Shown in pieces: positions 1-8,389 of a stretch of DNA of 64,000 bases. The position numbers and the translations under genes are program-made. The notes beneath the pieces were generated by a model. It was not told where the DNA came from. It did no database searches and worked only from the letters and a program-made list of their open reading frames with translations. The stretch comes from Gemmatimonas sp. (GTDB lineage: Bacteria; Gemmatimonadota; Gemmatimonadetes; Gemmatimonadales; Gemmatimonadaceae): contig NZ_JAJTHI010000061.1 in the NCBI RefSeq assembly GCF_021298855.1, positions 1 to 64,000 on the forward strand, given 5' to 3'. Positions within the stretch are counted from its first letter, which is position 1. Every line of letters starts with the position of its first letter.

Positions 1-248
1 ACGGCGCGTGTGACGCGGGATACGGTGGCCATGAGCGCCGCGCCGGTGCGGTCGTCGAGCTCGCGCACATCGGCCACGTGCACCTTGGGCACGACCAGCA
101 TGTGCCCTGGATGGAACTGTCGCAGATCCACGAACGCGGCCGTCAGCGCATCCTCGAAAATCATGTCGGCCGGAGCACGCCCGGCAAGGATGTCGCAGAA
201 CACGCATGGCTCCTGCGCCACCACGCCGGCCACCTTCACTTCGCTCAT
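1..248 (-). CDS. HIT-family (histidine triad) protein, C-terminus outside window
   Basis: The reverse strand from 248 encodes a protein opening MSEVKVAG, followed by CVFCDILAGRAPADMIFED and HPGHMLVVPKVHV. This is the N-terminal half of HIT nucleotide hydrolases: a CxFC element, the I-x-G-x-x-P/E-D-x-x-x-F-D strand region and the PGHxLVxPK-H signature. The catalytic HxHxH triad lies downstream, beyond base 1, so it cannot be checked. HIT proteins hydrolyse AMP-linked substrates in the cytoplasm. The ATG at 248 places CxFC near residue 15, as in the family. There is no strong ribosome binding site. Confident as to family, not as to substrate. Confidence 0.85.
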   Translation of the reverse strand, partial: MSEVKVAGVVAQEPCVFCDILAGRAPADMIFEDALTAAFVDLRQFHPGHMLVVPKVHVADVRELDDRTGAALMATVSRVTRA

Positions 249-383
249 CGGCCGTTCCCCAGTAAGGTTGCCATACGCGTGAATCTACGCCCGCTCGTCG
301 TTGCCGGTTTCGTCACACGGTTCGGGGACTCGTGTAGCGTGCCGGGCGAGTTCCTCCGGCAGGAAGTGGGATGCATGCGGCCC

Positions 384-427
384 GGACACGCGAATGGACA
401 CGCGAATGGACATGCGAATGGACATGC
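384..427. repeat. 12-bp tandem repeat, about 3.7 copies
   Basis: The unit GGACACGCGAAT occurs at 384-395 and 396-407. A one-base variant (GGACATGCGAAT) follows at 408-419, then a partial fourth copy at 420-427. It lies in the 290-bp gap between the HIT gene and the serine hydrolase and shows no link to a recognisable gene. The rest of this gap (249-383 and 428-526) holds nothing I recognise. Confidence 0.85.
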
Positions 428-526
428 CTGCGCGACCCCTGGTCGGGCGATAACGTGCTGGCCGCGTGCATCACAGCCAGCCACGCCGCACCAACCACCG
501 CCATTCCGCCCTCCGGCGTGGCGCCG

Positions 527-532
527 TAGAAT
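527..532 (+). promoter_or_regulatory. Candidate -10 box for a leaderless transcript (serine hydrolase)
   Basis: TAGAAT ends 6 bases before the ATG at 539 and there is no purine-rich ribosome binding site between them. A -10 box this close would start transcription at or beside the ATG. A weak TTCCGC lies 17 bases upstream as a possible -35. Confidence 0.45.
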
Positions 533-538
533 ACCCCC

Positions 539-1720
539 ATGATCCGTCAACTCTTTTCCTCCGCAGTCGCCCTCGCGTGGCTCGCTGCCCCGTCGCTCGG
601 CGCGCAGCCCACGTCGTTCACGTGGCCTACGGCGACACCGTCGGCGGTCGGTCTCAATTCCGCGGTTCTCGACAGTCTCGACGCCGAGATCACGGCAGGG
701 AAGTACGGCAACATCGACCGCATGCTGGTCATTCGTCGCGGTCGGATCGCGATGGACAAGCGGTATCCGCGCGACTACGACAAGATCTATGGCGACTCAT
801 CGCGCGCCGCCTCGTCGCTGAACAACTCGCACGACCCGACCGGCCCCTTCAACTACTTCAACCCGTGGTGGCACCCCACGTATCGGCGGGGCACGCTGCA
901 CACCCTGCAGTCGGTCTCCAAGACCGTGGCCTCGGTGGTCATCGGGGTGGCGGTCACCCGTGGCGAGTTCCCCGCACTCGATACGCCGATTCTCACGTAT
1001 TGGGACACCACCACCGTCGCGAATCTCGACGACCGCAAGCGGCGCATCACCATCCGCCACTTGCTCACGATGTCGGGCGGATTCGACTGGAACGAAAGCA
1101 TTCCGTACAGCGATCCGCGCAACACGGCTGGCGCGCTCGAGGCCAGCCCGGACTGGGTCAAGTTCACCATCGACCGGCCGATGATGCGCGAGCCGGGCAC
1201 GCAGTTCAACTACAGCAGCGGTGAAAGCGCGTTGCTCGCGCACATCTTCTTCCGCGCCACCGGCGTCGACATCGAGGAGTACGCGGCGCGCCATCTTTTC
1301 GCTCCACTCGGCATTGCCAACTGGCACTGGAAGCGCACCACCTCGGGCGCCATCGACACCGAGGGGGGCTTGTATCTCGAAGCGGCCGACCTTGCGCGGA
1401 TCTGGCAGCTGTGGCTCCAGGGCGGCCGCTGGAACGGAAAGACCATCGTGTCGGAACGCTGGGTGCGCGAATCCGTGACACCGCACATCGCGACCAGCAC
1501 GCGCGCCGGCGCGCCCAAGTACGGGTACAAGTGGTGGCTCTACAGCAATCCGGTGAAGCCGGACGCGTTCATCTGGGCCGGGTCCGGCTTCGGCGGCCAG
1601 TTCCCGATGGCCTTCCCCGAGCAGGAGATGGTGGTGGTGTTCAACGCGTGGAACATCAGCGGCGGGCCTTCGCTTCCGCTGCGTGCGGTTCAGGAACGGC
1701 TCATTCGGGCGGCGAAGTAG
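539..1720 (+). CDS. Secreted class C beta-lactamase-type serine hydrolase
   Basis: The 393-residue protein begins with a cleavable signal peptide (residues 1-22, ending SLGAQ), so it acts outside the cytoplasm. The penicillin-binding/beta-lactamase (PF00144) fold shows as SxxK at S125-K128 (SVSK) and YSS at 225-227. A Gly-rich AGSGFGGQ replaces the usual KTG/HTG near residue 350. Members of this family include esterases, D-aminopeptidases and beta-lactamases, so the substrate cannot be stated. It stands alone, with about 230 bases of non-coding sequence downstream. Start chosen for the signal peptide and the -10 box just upstream. Confidence 0.88.
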   Translation: MIRQLFSSAVALAWLAAPSLGAQPTSFTWPTATPSAVGLNSAVLDSLDAEITAGKYGNIDRMLVIRRGRIAMDKRYPRDYDKIYGDSSRAASSLNNSHDPTGPFNYFNPWWHPTYRRGTLHTLQSVSKTVASVVIGVAVTRGEFPALDTPILTYWDTTTVANLDDRKRRITIRHLLTMSGGFDWNESIPYSDPRNTAGALEASPDWVKFTIDRPMMREPGTQFNYSSGESALLAHIFFRATGVDIEEYAARHLFAPLGIANWHWKRTTSGAIDTEGGLYLEAADLARIWQLWLQGGRWNGKTIVSERWVRESVTPHIATSTRAGAPKYGYKWWLYSNPVKPDAFIWAGSGFGGQFPMAFPEQEMVVVFNAWNISGGPSLPLRAVQERLIRAAK

Positions 1721-1951
1721 GACACACCCACCATGATGCGCGATCGCTCCTTTCCCCGCGCACCATGGCACCCACCCATGTGGCTACGATGTGGTGGAGC
1801 ACGCGCGCATGGTCAGCCAATGCTCATTGCCGGGATGCGCATGCGGTGACGCCCGCACTTCGCACAGAAGCAAAGTGTCGGTTGGCGGGTTCGGTTCCCG
1901 CGCGTGCTCGGCGACTGGCGCAATCCCGCCCCCGGTGACAGGCTCCTTGTC

Positions 1952-2890
1952 ATGCAATCTCCATTCAAGACTGCGGAGCTGCAGGCATTGCTCGACGAGA
2001 TGGCGCGCGACGCGCCTTTTCCCTCGATCGACGCGCTCAATGCCCGCCTCGCGCAGCGGATGCAGCAATACAACACCACCCCGCAGCCGGAGCTGGGAGG
2101 GCTCTCTCCCGACCAGGCGGCGCAGCTGCTGTACGGCGACTGGGCAACGGTTGGGGCGTTCCGGGTTACCGGTGAGGCGGCACCCGAGGCGCTGCTGGCG
2201 GTGCCCATCGTGGCCGACGCACGTCTGCTCATGGCGTACCTCGGCGCCAACGGGCCGGTCAAGCTCACGCCGAAAGGCAACCTGACGCGCGCGGCCGTGG
2301 CCGAGTTGGCGCCGCAACTGCGGAGTGAAGCGCTGCTCGAGGAGCGAGGTGGTCTCGCCCCCCTGCCGGTACGCAACGAGGACGACGTGCGGTGGCTTCC
2401 GGTGCTCAAGCACATCCTGCTCTTCGGCAAGCTGGCCACCAAGCGCAAGGGGCTGCTGCTCAGCGCGCGCGGGCGGGCACTCCTTCCTGACCCGCAGGTG
2501 GGCTCCCTGTTCGTGGAGCTCTTTCTCACCTTCTTCCGGCAGTTCGATCTGCGGTACCTGTACAGCGGCACGCCGCATCTGGGGCTGCAGCAGACGCTCC
2601 CCTACGCGTTTTACCAGATCGGTCGCACCGCACACGACTGGACGCCCTTCGCGCCGCTCGCCGATGCGGCGTGGCTGCAGAGCGCCCGCGACCCGTTCGC
2701 GAGCTGGGAGCGTGATCATCCGGAGGCGCGTTTCAATGCGTTCCGGTACCGCGTCCTCGAGCCGCTCGTCCTGTTCGGGCTGCTGGAGCGCCGTCTGCTG
2801 CCCGCCGCCGCGCCGTATCTGCGTCGCGCCGAATACCGGTGCACCCCGCTCTACTCCCCGCTTCTGCGGTTCGCGTTCAACGTACCGTGA
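1952..2890 (+). CDS. Conserved-type hypothetical protein, 312 aa
   Basis: I do not recognise this protein. It is cytoplasmic (no signal or membrane segment), acidic at the N-terminus and rich in Leu. Residues near 110-120 read VKLTPKGNLTRA, a short segment that recalls proteins annotated beside plasmid pRiA4b ORF-3 families, but this is only an impression. A basic stretch, LATKRKGLLLSARGRALL, follows. A GTG at 1904 would add 16 residues in frame; the ATG at 1952 was preferred because the extension is Pro/Asp rich and unlike the rest. The gap 1721-1951 holds nothing I recognise. The DUF2237 gene follows 25 bases after the stop and is probably co-transcribed. Confidence 0.7.
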   Translation: MQSPFKTAELQALLDEMARDAPFPSIDALNARLAQRMQQYNTTPQPELGGLSPDQAAQLLYGDWATVGAFRVTGEAAPEALLAVPIVADARLLMAYLGANGPVKLTPKGNLTRAAVAELAPQLRSEALLEERGGLAPLPVRNEDDVRWLPVLKHILLFGKLATKRKGLLLSARGRALLPDPQVGSLFVELFLTFFRQFDLRYLYSGTPHLGLQQTLPYAFYQIGRTAHDWTPFAPLADAAWLQSARDPFASWERDHPEARFNAFRYRVLEPLVLFGLLERRLLPAAAPYLRRAEYRCTPLYSPLLRFAFNVP

Positions 2891-2915
2891 ACACCAGCGT
2901 GTGCAGGAGGCTCGA

Positions 2916-3302
2916 ATGATTGCCTCGCCTGAACCTGTGGGTCCGCGCAACGTGCTGGGCGGCCCCCTCGCCTGCTGCTGCACGGCGCCACGCACCGGCT
3001 ATTGGCGGGATGGATATTGCCGCACGGGTCCGCAGGACGCGGGATCGCACACGGTGTGCGCCGTGGTGACCGCCGAGTTTCTGGCGTTTTCGCGGGCGCG
3101 CGGCAACGACCTGATCACGCCTCGTCCGGCGTTCAACTTTCCGGGACTCGTTCCCGGCGATCGCTGGTGCCTGTGCGTGTCGCGGTGGCGCGAGGCCTTC
3201 GACGCCGGGGTGGCGCCGGCGGTCATCCTGGAAGCCTGCCATGCGCGCGCCCTCGATGTGGTCACCCTGGACATGCTGCAGGCGCACCGAACATCGGCAT
3301 GA
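2916..3302 (+). CDS. DUF2237 family protein
   Basis: 128 residues covering the whole DUF2237 family. Visible signatures are the Cys-containing GYCRTGPQDAGSHTVCA, then EFLAFSRARGNDL, FPGLVPGDRWCLC and a C-terminal ALDVVTLDML segment. Function of the family is unknown; members are small, cytoplasmic and carry conserved Cys and Trp residues. An AGGAGG at 2905-2910 lies 5 bases before the ATG and fixes the start. The gene ends about 100 bases before the convergent metallo-hydrolase gene; that gap shows no clear terminator. Confidence 0.92.
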   Translation: MIASPEPVGPRNVLGGPLACCCTAPRTGYWRDGYCRTGPQDAGSHTVCAVVTAEFLAFSRARGNDLITPRPAFNFPGLVPGDRWCLCVSRWREAFDAGVAPAVILEACHARALDVVTLDMLQAHRTSA

Positions 3303-3398
3303 ATGGCGCGACGCGTCCCGCGCCACGCGACCCCGCGGCGGATCAGTGATGACCGGGCACGACGGCGTACCCTGCCGAATACCGGGCGTGAGCGGTGC

Positions 3399-3995
3399 TC
3401 AGAACGGCCGGATCGGTCCGTGCCCCGCGTACACCGTGGTCGCCCCGCGGTCACGCAGCCGCTGCCAACTTGTCCGTGTGACCTCCGCCTCGGCGTCGGT
3501 CATCAGCGACGGGTGCGTGAGATCGCCCGTGAACACCTCACCGCTGTCCAGCAGCAGCGAGACACTGTCATCCGAATGGCCGGGGGTGTGCAGGATCTCG
3601 CCCGGGATGCCGACACGCGCCAGCAGCGCCCGGCTCTCGGCGGCCGTGATCACGACGTTGTCGTGCAGCGTGATCTCGGTGAACCGGTCGGTGGGCTTGA
3701 TGTGCCGGCGCAGCAGGGGAATGAACGGCTGCTGCACGTCGATCACCAGCAGCGGCACGCCGGCCAGCTTGAGATCCTGCGCCAGGCCGGCATGGTCGAT
3801 GTGATAATGCGTCGCGAGGCCGTAGCGGATTTCGCACAGCGGGATGTCCATGCGCTGGAGATTGCTGCGCAACGTGTCCATGGTGCCGGGCCAGCCGAGA
3901 TCGACGAGCAGGCGTGAGGTGCCGGCGCTCACCACCCACACGTTGGTGGAGCGATAGCCGACATTCACGATGCTGGGACGCACAGTGGACACCAT
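3399..3995 (-). CDS. Metallo-beta-lactamase-fold hydrolase
   Basis: 198 residues with the complete metal-binding set of the superfamily: HxHxDH at residues 63-68 (HYHIDH), H140 in HTPGHSDD, D158 in TGDLTH and a terminal GHG. The spacing fits a small glyoxalase II-like or uncharacterised MBL hydrolase binding two metal ions. No signal peptide, so cytoplasmic. The substrate is not evident. It is divergent from the alpha/beta hydrolase at 4143, sharing a 147-bp upstream region. Much longer reading frames continue upstream, but homology to the family starts at this ATG. Confidence 0.9.
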   Translation of the reverse strand: MVSTVRPSIVNVGYRSTNVWVVSAGTSRLLVDLGWPGTMDTLRSNLQRMDIPLCEIRYGLATHYHIDHAGLAQDLKLAGVPLLVIDVQQPFIPLLRRHIKPTDRFTEITLHDNVVITAAESRALLARVGIPGEILHTPGHSDDSVSLLLDSGEVFTGDLTHPSLMTDAEAEVTRTSWQRLRDRGATTVYAGHGPIRPF

Positions 3996-4126
3996 GCCGG
4001 AATCTCGTCTTCGTGCCGAGCAGCGGCCAGCTCTCATACACTCGTTGCGCCCGCACGAAACCGGCAACCTGGGTTGCCCGTAGACGCAGGAGCGCCCCCC
4101 TTCGGCCTCCATCTCCAGTCCGCACC

Positions 4127-4132
4127 TATAGT
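4127..4132 (+). promoter_or_regulatory. Candidate -10 box TATAGT before the alpha/beta hydrolase
   Basis: TATAGT is a five-of-six match to TATAAT and sits 10 bases before the ATG at 4143. It overlaps the alternative GTG at 4131, which argues for the later start. No convincing -35 is visible. Confidence 0.45.
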
Positions 4133-4142
4133 GAAGCACCTC

Positions 4143-4982
4143 ATGCGCTGCGCCCTTGTCGGCATGCTCACGGCCTCGCCGGTGCACGCGGCCCAGCCCC
4201 GCCTGCAAGAGGTGACCTTTATCAGCCAAGGCGCGACGCTCGCCGGCTCGATCGCGTGGCCCGTGGACCGGCCCATCACGGCGGCGGTGGTGTTCATCCA
4301 CGGCTCCGGCCCGCAGAAGCGCGATCTCGATCTTGCGCGCCGTTTCGCGGAGCGAGGCATCGCCGCACTGGTCTACGACAAGCGTGGTGTTGCACGGTCC
4401 GGCGGCGTGTACGAAGGGAACCAGAGTGTCACTGGCATGAACATCGCCTTGCTCGCAGACGATGCGGCGGCGGCGCTGGACGTGCTGGCTGCCAGCGATG
4501 CGCTGGGCGGAGCGCCCGTCGGACTCGCCGGCATCTCGCAAGCCGGCTGGATTGCACCATTGGCAGCGACCAGGACCAGGCACGCGCGATTCCTGCTGCT
4601 CTGGAGCGCACCCGTGTGCAAGGTGAGCGAGGAAGACATCTACAGCAAATACACGGCGGATACGGATGGACCTGATCGCCCGCCGTACGCCGCCGCGCTT
4701 GCCGCACGCACCGAGCCGTACGTGTGGCCCGACTTCCTCGGCCGAGACACGGACGCGGCCGCCGATCTGGCCACGCTGGCCATCCCCGGCTTCTTCATCT
4801 ACGGCGGGTACGACGGCAGCATTCCGGTGGATCTGTCGCTGCGCAACCTGATGGCGCTGCGGAGGGCCGGCCATCGCTTCGACTACACCGTGTCTTCTGT
4901 GCAAGGCCATAACAACATGACCGCGACCTTCGACGCGGCCATCGAGTGGATCAGGCAGACGGTTGCGCCGGCGGCCGGGTGA
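4143..4982 (+). CDS. Secreted alpha/beta hydrolase (dienelactone hydrolase/acyl-esterase type)
   Basis: A signal peptide (about residues 1-17, ending VHAAQP) precedes an alpha/beta-hydrolase domain. The oxyanion segment FIHGSGPQKRD is followed by the nucleophile S132 in GLAGISQAGW; alanine stands where a second glycine is usual. A probable acid lies in YGGYDGSIP and a probable His in VQGHNNM near the C-terminus. The family hydrolyses esters or peptides; the exact substrate is unknown. An in-frame GTG at 4131 would lengthen the signal by four residues but overlaps a TATAGT box. The stop overlaps the next gene's start (GTGA), so the two are probably translated together. Confidence 0.85.
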   Translation: MRCALVGMLTASPVHAAQPRLQEVTFISQGATLAGSIAWPVDRPITAAVVFIHGSGPQKRDLDLARRFAERGIAALVYDKRGVARSGGVYEGNQSVTGMNIALLADDAAAALDVLAASDALGGAPVGLAGISQAGWIAPLAATRTRHARFLLLWSAPVCKVSEEDIYSKYTADTDGPDRPPYAAALAARTEPYVWPDFLGRDTDAAADLATLAIPGFFIYGGYDGSIPVDLSLRNLMALRRAGHRFDYTVSSVQGHNNMTATFDAAIEWIRQTVAPAAG

Positions 4983-5260
4983 GCCGAGCCAAGCGCCATC
5001 CCGCCCAGTCGCTCGCCGACCTGCGCAACGTGGGGAAGGCGGCGCTGGGCGACTTCGCCCTGCTTGGCATTGCCACGCTGGAGGAACTCGCGGCCAGCGA
5101 TCCGGACGTGCTCTATCGCGCCCTCGAACGCGCCACCGGAACGCGACAGGACCCGTGTGTGCGTGATGTGTTCGCGGCAGCCATTCATCAGGCACGCACC
5201 GGTGAGGCGCTCGACTGGTGGCACTTCACGCCTGAACGCACCGGTCGCCAGAAGCCGTAG
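4979..5260 (+). CDS. Cdd1-type (pathogenicity locus family) helix-hairpin-helix protein
   Basis: 93 residues matching the small Cdd1 family: LADLRNVGKAALGDFALLGI is a helix-hairpin-helix-like segment. It is followed by TLEELAASDPDVLYRALE, the TGTRQDPCVRDVF motif and a C-terminal WWHF. The HhH suggests nucleic-acid contact, but no biochemical role is established for the family. GTG start overlaps the stop of the upstream hydrolase by four bases. There is no functional link I can name between the two genes beyond likely co-expression. Confidence 0.88.
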   Translation: MSRAKRHPAQSLADLRNVGKAALGDFALLGIATLEELAASDPDVLYRALERATGTRQDPCVRDVFAAAIHQARTGEALDWWHFTPERTGRQKP

Positions 5261-5484
5261 ACGAAGTGCAGTCCCGGCTGCCCGTAGCACCAGCGCGACC
5301 ACCGGTCGTCGAGGTATACACCGGGGCACGTCGTCTCACCCCCCTCGATCACAGACGAGCAATGCCCCGCGCTCTGCGTGCATTCGCACTCGTCGGCTTT
5401 GCGGGGTCGCCTTGGCATCCAGCCTTCGTGGGTGCGTTCGCCGGTGAGGCGAAACGCCCGTGCTCGCCCACCATACGGTTCCAG

Positions 5485-5907
5485 CTATTCCGGCAGCTCC
5501 GCGCGCACCGTCGCCGTGAGGGCGCGGGGTTCGCAGCCTCTCCCATTCGGAAAGCTCTCCTCGTACCGAATGCCCGATCGCGGGGTGTCCCGGGTGCCGC
5601 GTGGGGTCGTCACGCGAATGGTCGCCTGCGGCACCACCACGCCGGCGAAGAGCACGCGGACCGTCCCCACACACCCCGGACCCCCGTCGCAGCTGTAGGT
5701 GTAGGTCAGTCCGGGGCGCGGCGACAGCAGCGTGACCGTGAACGGGCCCTGCATCGGCGTCGGCAGTTCCACGGTCAATCCGGTGGGGTCGCCAATCAGG
5801 GTGCAGGTGAAGCTGTCGCCGCTGCACGCCATGGGCAGGACCAGCAGACCCACGAACGCCGTGCGGGGGGCACGTCGATAGAGGAGAAACGCAATGATGG
5901 TACGCAT
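5485..5907 (-). CDS. Putative lipoprotein of unknown function
   Basis: 140 residues. Basic N-terminus, hydrophobic segment and a lipobox LPMAC near residue 27 suggest a lipid-anchored envelope protein. The mature part is beta-rich and carries four further Cys residues ([21 protein letters not shown]), compatible with disulfides and an Ig-like fold. I find no family match by eye. An ATG two codons earlier (5913) is possible. The one at 5907 is favoured because a TAGAAT box ends 8 bases upstream. The 5261-5484 gap downstream contains no gene I can support. Confidence 0.65.
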   Translation of the reverse strand: MRTIIAFLLYRRAPRTAFVGLLVLPMACSGDSFTCTLIGDPTGLTVELPTPMQGPFTVTLLSPRPGLTYTYSCDGGPGCVGTVRVLFAGVVVPQATIRVTTPRGTRDTPRSGIRYEESFPNGRGCEPRALTATVRAELPE

Positions 5908-5915
5908 TGCCATGC

Positions 5916-5921
5916 ATTCTA
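5916..5921 (-). promoter_or_regulatory. Candidate -10 box TAGAAT before the lipoprotein gene
   Basis: On the reverse strand TAGAAT reads from 5921 to 5916, 2 bases before the ATG at 5913 and 8 before the ATG at 5907. The hexamer is the same as the one ahead of the serine hydrolase at 539. Confidence 0.4.
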
Positions 5922-6048
5922 TTGCTCGTGCCGCGCCAACGCGCAGCCCATTTCGGTGCAGATGCGCAGCTGACGCCGACTGCCCCGCCCATTGGCATGC
6001 ACGCGCAGGCGAGGGGGCAGGGGGCCGCCGCCGCCATCGCGCCTCGCC

Positions 6049-6054
6049 TACATT
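6049..6054 (+). promoter_or_regulatory. Candidate -10 box TACATT before the VF530 gene
   Basis: TACATT ends 5 bases before the ATG at 6060, with no ribosome binding site in between. No -35 consensus is seen in the G+C-rich upstream bases. Confidence 0.4.
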
Positions 6055-6059
6055 TCAGC

Positions 6060-6323
6060 ATGTCCGACGCCCCCACCACGCCGCGCGCCCCCGACCCCCT
6101 GCACGGGATCACCCTCAAGGCCATGGTGGAGCACCTGGTGGAGCGCTACGGCTGGCCGGGGCTGGGCGAGCGCATCACCATCCGCTGCTTCACGCACGAC
6201 CCCAGCGTGAACTCGTCGCTCAAGTTCCTGCGCAAAACGCCGTGGGCCCGCGAGAAGGTGGAGTCGCTCTACCGCCACTCGGTGGCGCACCCACGCAAAC
6301 AGTCGAGGGCCGCCGATGCCTGA
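6060..6323 (+). CDS. VF530/DUF2132 family DNA-binding protein
   Basis: 87 residues. The family core is unmistakable: [21 protein letters not shown], then the [28 protein letters not shown] segment (residues about 42-70). The fold of the prototype VF530 from Vibrio fischeri is a small alpha-helical DNA-binding domain; the biological role is unknown. The stop lies inside the start of the dehydrogenase gene (8-base overlap), so the pair is probably translationally coupled. The Ala-rich tail [11 protein letters not shown] is not part of the conserved core. Confidence 0.93.
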   Translation: MSDAPTTPRAPDPLHGITLKAMVEHLVERYGWPGLGERITIRCFTHDPSVNSSLKFLRKTPWAREKVESLYRHSVAHPRKQSRAADA

Positions 6324-7353
6324 CATGCCAGACGCCACCGTGGCCGCGCACGCCGGGCTGCGGGTGCTCGTGTACGACAGTCACTCGTACGATCGCACCT
6401 TCCTCGATGCCGCGAACGCCGGACGGCACACCCTCGAACACACGGCGGCACAGCTCGATCCGCACACGGCCGCCATGGCTGCCGGCTTCGACGCCGTCTG
6501 CCTGTTCGTGAACGATCACGCCGGCGCCGCCGCCATGGCGCGCTTCGCGGCGGGCGGGGTGCGCTGCATCGTGCAACGGTCCACGGGTTTCAACAACATC
6601 GATCTCGACGCGGCCGCCGCGCACGGCATTACCTGCATGCGGGTGCGCGAATACTCGCCCCACTCCGTCGCCGAGTTTGCCGTGGGGTTGCTGCAGACAC
6701 TCAACCGGCGTATCCATCGCGCCTCGAGTCGCACTCGGCAGCACGATTTTCGACTGGCCGGGCTCCTCGGGCGCGACCTGTACGGGCGCACCGTCGGCGT
6801 CGTGGGGACCGGGCGAATCGGCGCGATCTTCGCGCGCATCATGCTGGGTTTCGGGTGCCCGGTGATTGCCCACGACCTGCGCGAGGACGCGTCGCTCCGT
6901 GAGGCCGGTGTCCGCTACGTACCGCTCGAGACCCTGTGGCGGGAGGCGGAGATCGTGTCGCTGCACGTGCCGCTGCTCCCCGCTACGCACCATCTGCTGA
7001 ACGGCGAGTCCCTTGCGATGATGCGCCCCGGCGTGATCATCGTGAACACCAGCCGCGGAGGGCTCATCGACACGGCTGCCCTCATCGAGGCCCTCGGTTC
7101 GCAGCACGTGAGCGGGGTGGCGCTCGATGTGTACGAGGAAGAGGAAGGGAAGTTCTTTCGCGACCTCTCGGATACCGTCCTGCAGGACGATGTGTTGGCC
7201 CGCCTGCTCTCGTTTCCCAACGTGCTGCTGACCAGTCATCAGGCCTTCTTTACGCACGAGGCGATGACGACGATTGCCGAGACCACCATCGGGAACCTCG
7301 ACGACTTCGCGGCGGGCCGGCGCAACGGCAACGTGCTGCCGCCAGGGGCATGA
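6316..7353 (+). CDS. D-2-hydroxyacid dehydrogenase, D-lactate dehydrogenase (LdhA) type
   Basis: 345 residues with the two-domain layout of NAD-dependent D-2-hydroxyacid dehydrogenases. The substrate-domain signature [18 protein letters not shown] and [13 protein letters not shown] precede the Rossmann motif [13 protein letters not shown]. The catalytic region includes [10 protein letters not shown] (arginine) and LTSHQAFFT (histidine). The segment [13 protein letters not shown] is characteristic of the LdhA branch that reduces pyruvate to D-lactate with NADH. The product assignment to lactate is inference from that branch. Overlaps VF530 upstream and is 27 bases from psd. Confidence 0.92.
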   Translation: MPDMPDATVAAHAGLRVLVYDSHSYDRTFLDAANAGRHTLEHTAAQLDPHTAAMAAGFDAVCLFVNDHAGAAAMARFAAGGVRCIVQRSTGFNNIDLDAAAAHGITCMRVREYSPHSVAEFAVGLLQTLNRRIHRASSRTRQHDFRLAGLLGRDLYGRTVGVVGTGRIGAIFARIMLGFGCPVIAHDLREDASLREAGVRYVPLETLWREAEIVSLHVPLLPATHHLLNGESLAMMRPGVIIVNTSRGGLIDTAALIEALGSQHVSGVALDVYEEEEGKFFRDLSDTVLQDDVLARLLSFPNVLLTSHQAFFTHEAMTTIAETTIGNLDDFAAGRRNGNVLPPGA

Positions 7354-7367
7354 AAACCGCACGCCGC

Positions 7368-7373
7368 TAGATT
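7368..7373 (+). promoter_or_regulatory. Candidate -10 box TAGATT before psd
   Basis: TAGATT ends 7 bases before the ATG at 7381 within the 27-bp gap after the dehydrogenase. This suggests that psd has its own start site as well as possible read-through. Confidence 0.4.
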
Positions 7374-7380
7374 CCGCCAC

Positions 7381-8220
7381 ATGGTCGGCCGTCTGCTCAT
7401 CCTGCTGCTCTCCGTCCTCCCCACGCACGCGCTCAGTCGCGGCGCGGGGTGGCTGGCCACGCGTACCGTGCCGGTGGGCTGGCGTGGCGCCGTGTATCGT
7501 GGCTACAGCCGTATCTTCGGCGCGCGCCCGGAAGAAGCGGAGCTGCCGCTCGAGCAGTACCCCACCCTCAACGCGTTCTTTACCCGGGCGCTCAAGCCTG
7601 GAGTGCGTCCGGTGGCGCCCAACGCCATTGTGAGCCCGGTGGATGCTGCCGTGGGGGCCTACGGCATCGTGGAGGCGGGCACGCTGGTGCAGGCCAAGGG
7701 GCGCACCTACTCGCTGGGTGCGCTGCTGGGCAACGAGGCGCTGGCCCAGGCCTTCGAGGGCGGTACGTATACCACGCTCTACCTCGCCCCCAAGGACTAC
7801 CACCGCATTCACGTGCCCATGGACGGCCGCATCACGCAGGCCACCTACGTACCGGGTGAACTGTGGCCGGTGAACGTGGCGGCGGTGACGCATGTGGCCG
7901 ACCTGTTCGCCGTGAACGAGCGCATCGTGGTCATGCTCGACGGCGCCAACGGTGGCCGCATGGCCATTGTGCCGGTGGGGGCCACCATGGTGGGCATGAC
8001 GCGTCTGGTGTTCGACGACCTGCACACCAACGCGCGTCGGCGTGAGGTGCAGCAGCGCCAGTACGATCCCGCCATTGTCGTGCGCGCCGGTGACCAGCTG
8101 GGGCACTTCGAGTTCGGCAGCACGGTGGTACTGGTGTGCACCGCCAATGCGGGCGTGATCGAGCCGCTCACGCTGGGCGCCACGGTGCGCATGGGCCAGC
8201 GCATTGGCGGACTGGCTTAA
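7381..8220 (+). CDS. psd: Phosphatidylserine decarboxylase proenzyme
   Basis: 279 residues, the length of type I bacterial enzymes. It converts phosphatidylserine to phosphatidylethanolamine at the inner membrane and makes its own pyruvoyl cofactor by self-cleavage. The cleavage motif is FGST at 245-248, a variant of LGST, with Ser247 becoming the pyruvoyl group. The proposed catalytic triad partners are visible as D88 in SPVDA and H144 in YHRIHVP. A hydrophobic N-terminus (residues 4-15) fits membrane association. No phosphatidylserine synthase gene lies next to it. The downstream gap carries a long palindrome. Confidence 0.96.
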   Translation: MVGRLLILLLSVLPTHALSRGAGWLATRTVPVGWRGAVYRGYSRIFGARPEEAELPLEQYPTLNAFFTRALKPGVRPVAPNAIVSPVDAAVGAYGIVEAGTLVQAKGRTYSLGALLGNEALAQAFEGGTYTTLYLAPKDYHRIHVPMDGRITQATYVPGELWPVNVAAVTHVADLFAVNERIVVMLDGANGGRMAIVPVGATMVGMTRLVFDDLHTNARRREVQQRQYDPAIVVRAGDQLGHFEFGSTVVLVCTANAGVIEPLTLGATVRMGQRIGGLA

Positions 8221-8258
8221 CACGAAAGCGTAGGGCGGAGATGACGTAAGTCACCCAC

Positions 8259-8381
8259 CACCCTCAACTCCCGACCCCCAACCCTGTACGGTGTCGCTGC
8301 CAGTCGGCTGCGCCGGCATCGCCCGTCAACTGGCGGCGGGACCGTTCAGGGTGTAGGGTCGAGGGGTTCGGGTTGAGGGTG
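8259..8381. repeat. Intergenic imperfect palindrome, family I, copy A
   Basis: The left arm beginning CACCCTCAAC (8259) is answered by GTTGAGGGTG ending at 8381. The inner parts ACGGTGTCGCTGCCAGT and ACTGGCGGCGGGACCGTT also pair with gaps. The right half (8329-8391) aligns with the left half of the element at 21210-21334, sharing CCGTTCAG, GGGTCG, GGGTTG and GTGTTT blocks in the same order. It lies between the convergent ends of psd and the DUF2231 gene, so the RNA hairpin could end transcripts from both sides. Confidence 0.7.
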
Positions 8382-8389
8382 TTTGCCGA

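Noticed and set aside
1880-1912. tRNA-like T-loop text (GGTTCGGTTCCCGC)
   Set aside because: No acceptor stem, D-arm or anticodon arm could be folded around it.
1784-2995. 403-residue open frame on the minus strand
   Set aside because: Antisense to the 312-residue hypothetical and the DUF2237 gene start; the plus-strand genes have better starts and, for DUF2237, clear homology.
5188-5418. 76-residue Cys-rich minus-strand frame
   Set aside because: It has high third-position G+C and several Cys, but overlaps the Cdd1 gene antisense, has no start signals and no relative I know.
6220-8223. 667-residue open frame on the minus strand
   Set aside because: Antisense to the dehydrogenase and psd, both of which are certain. 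His/Arg-rich translation without motifs.
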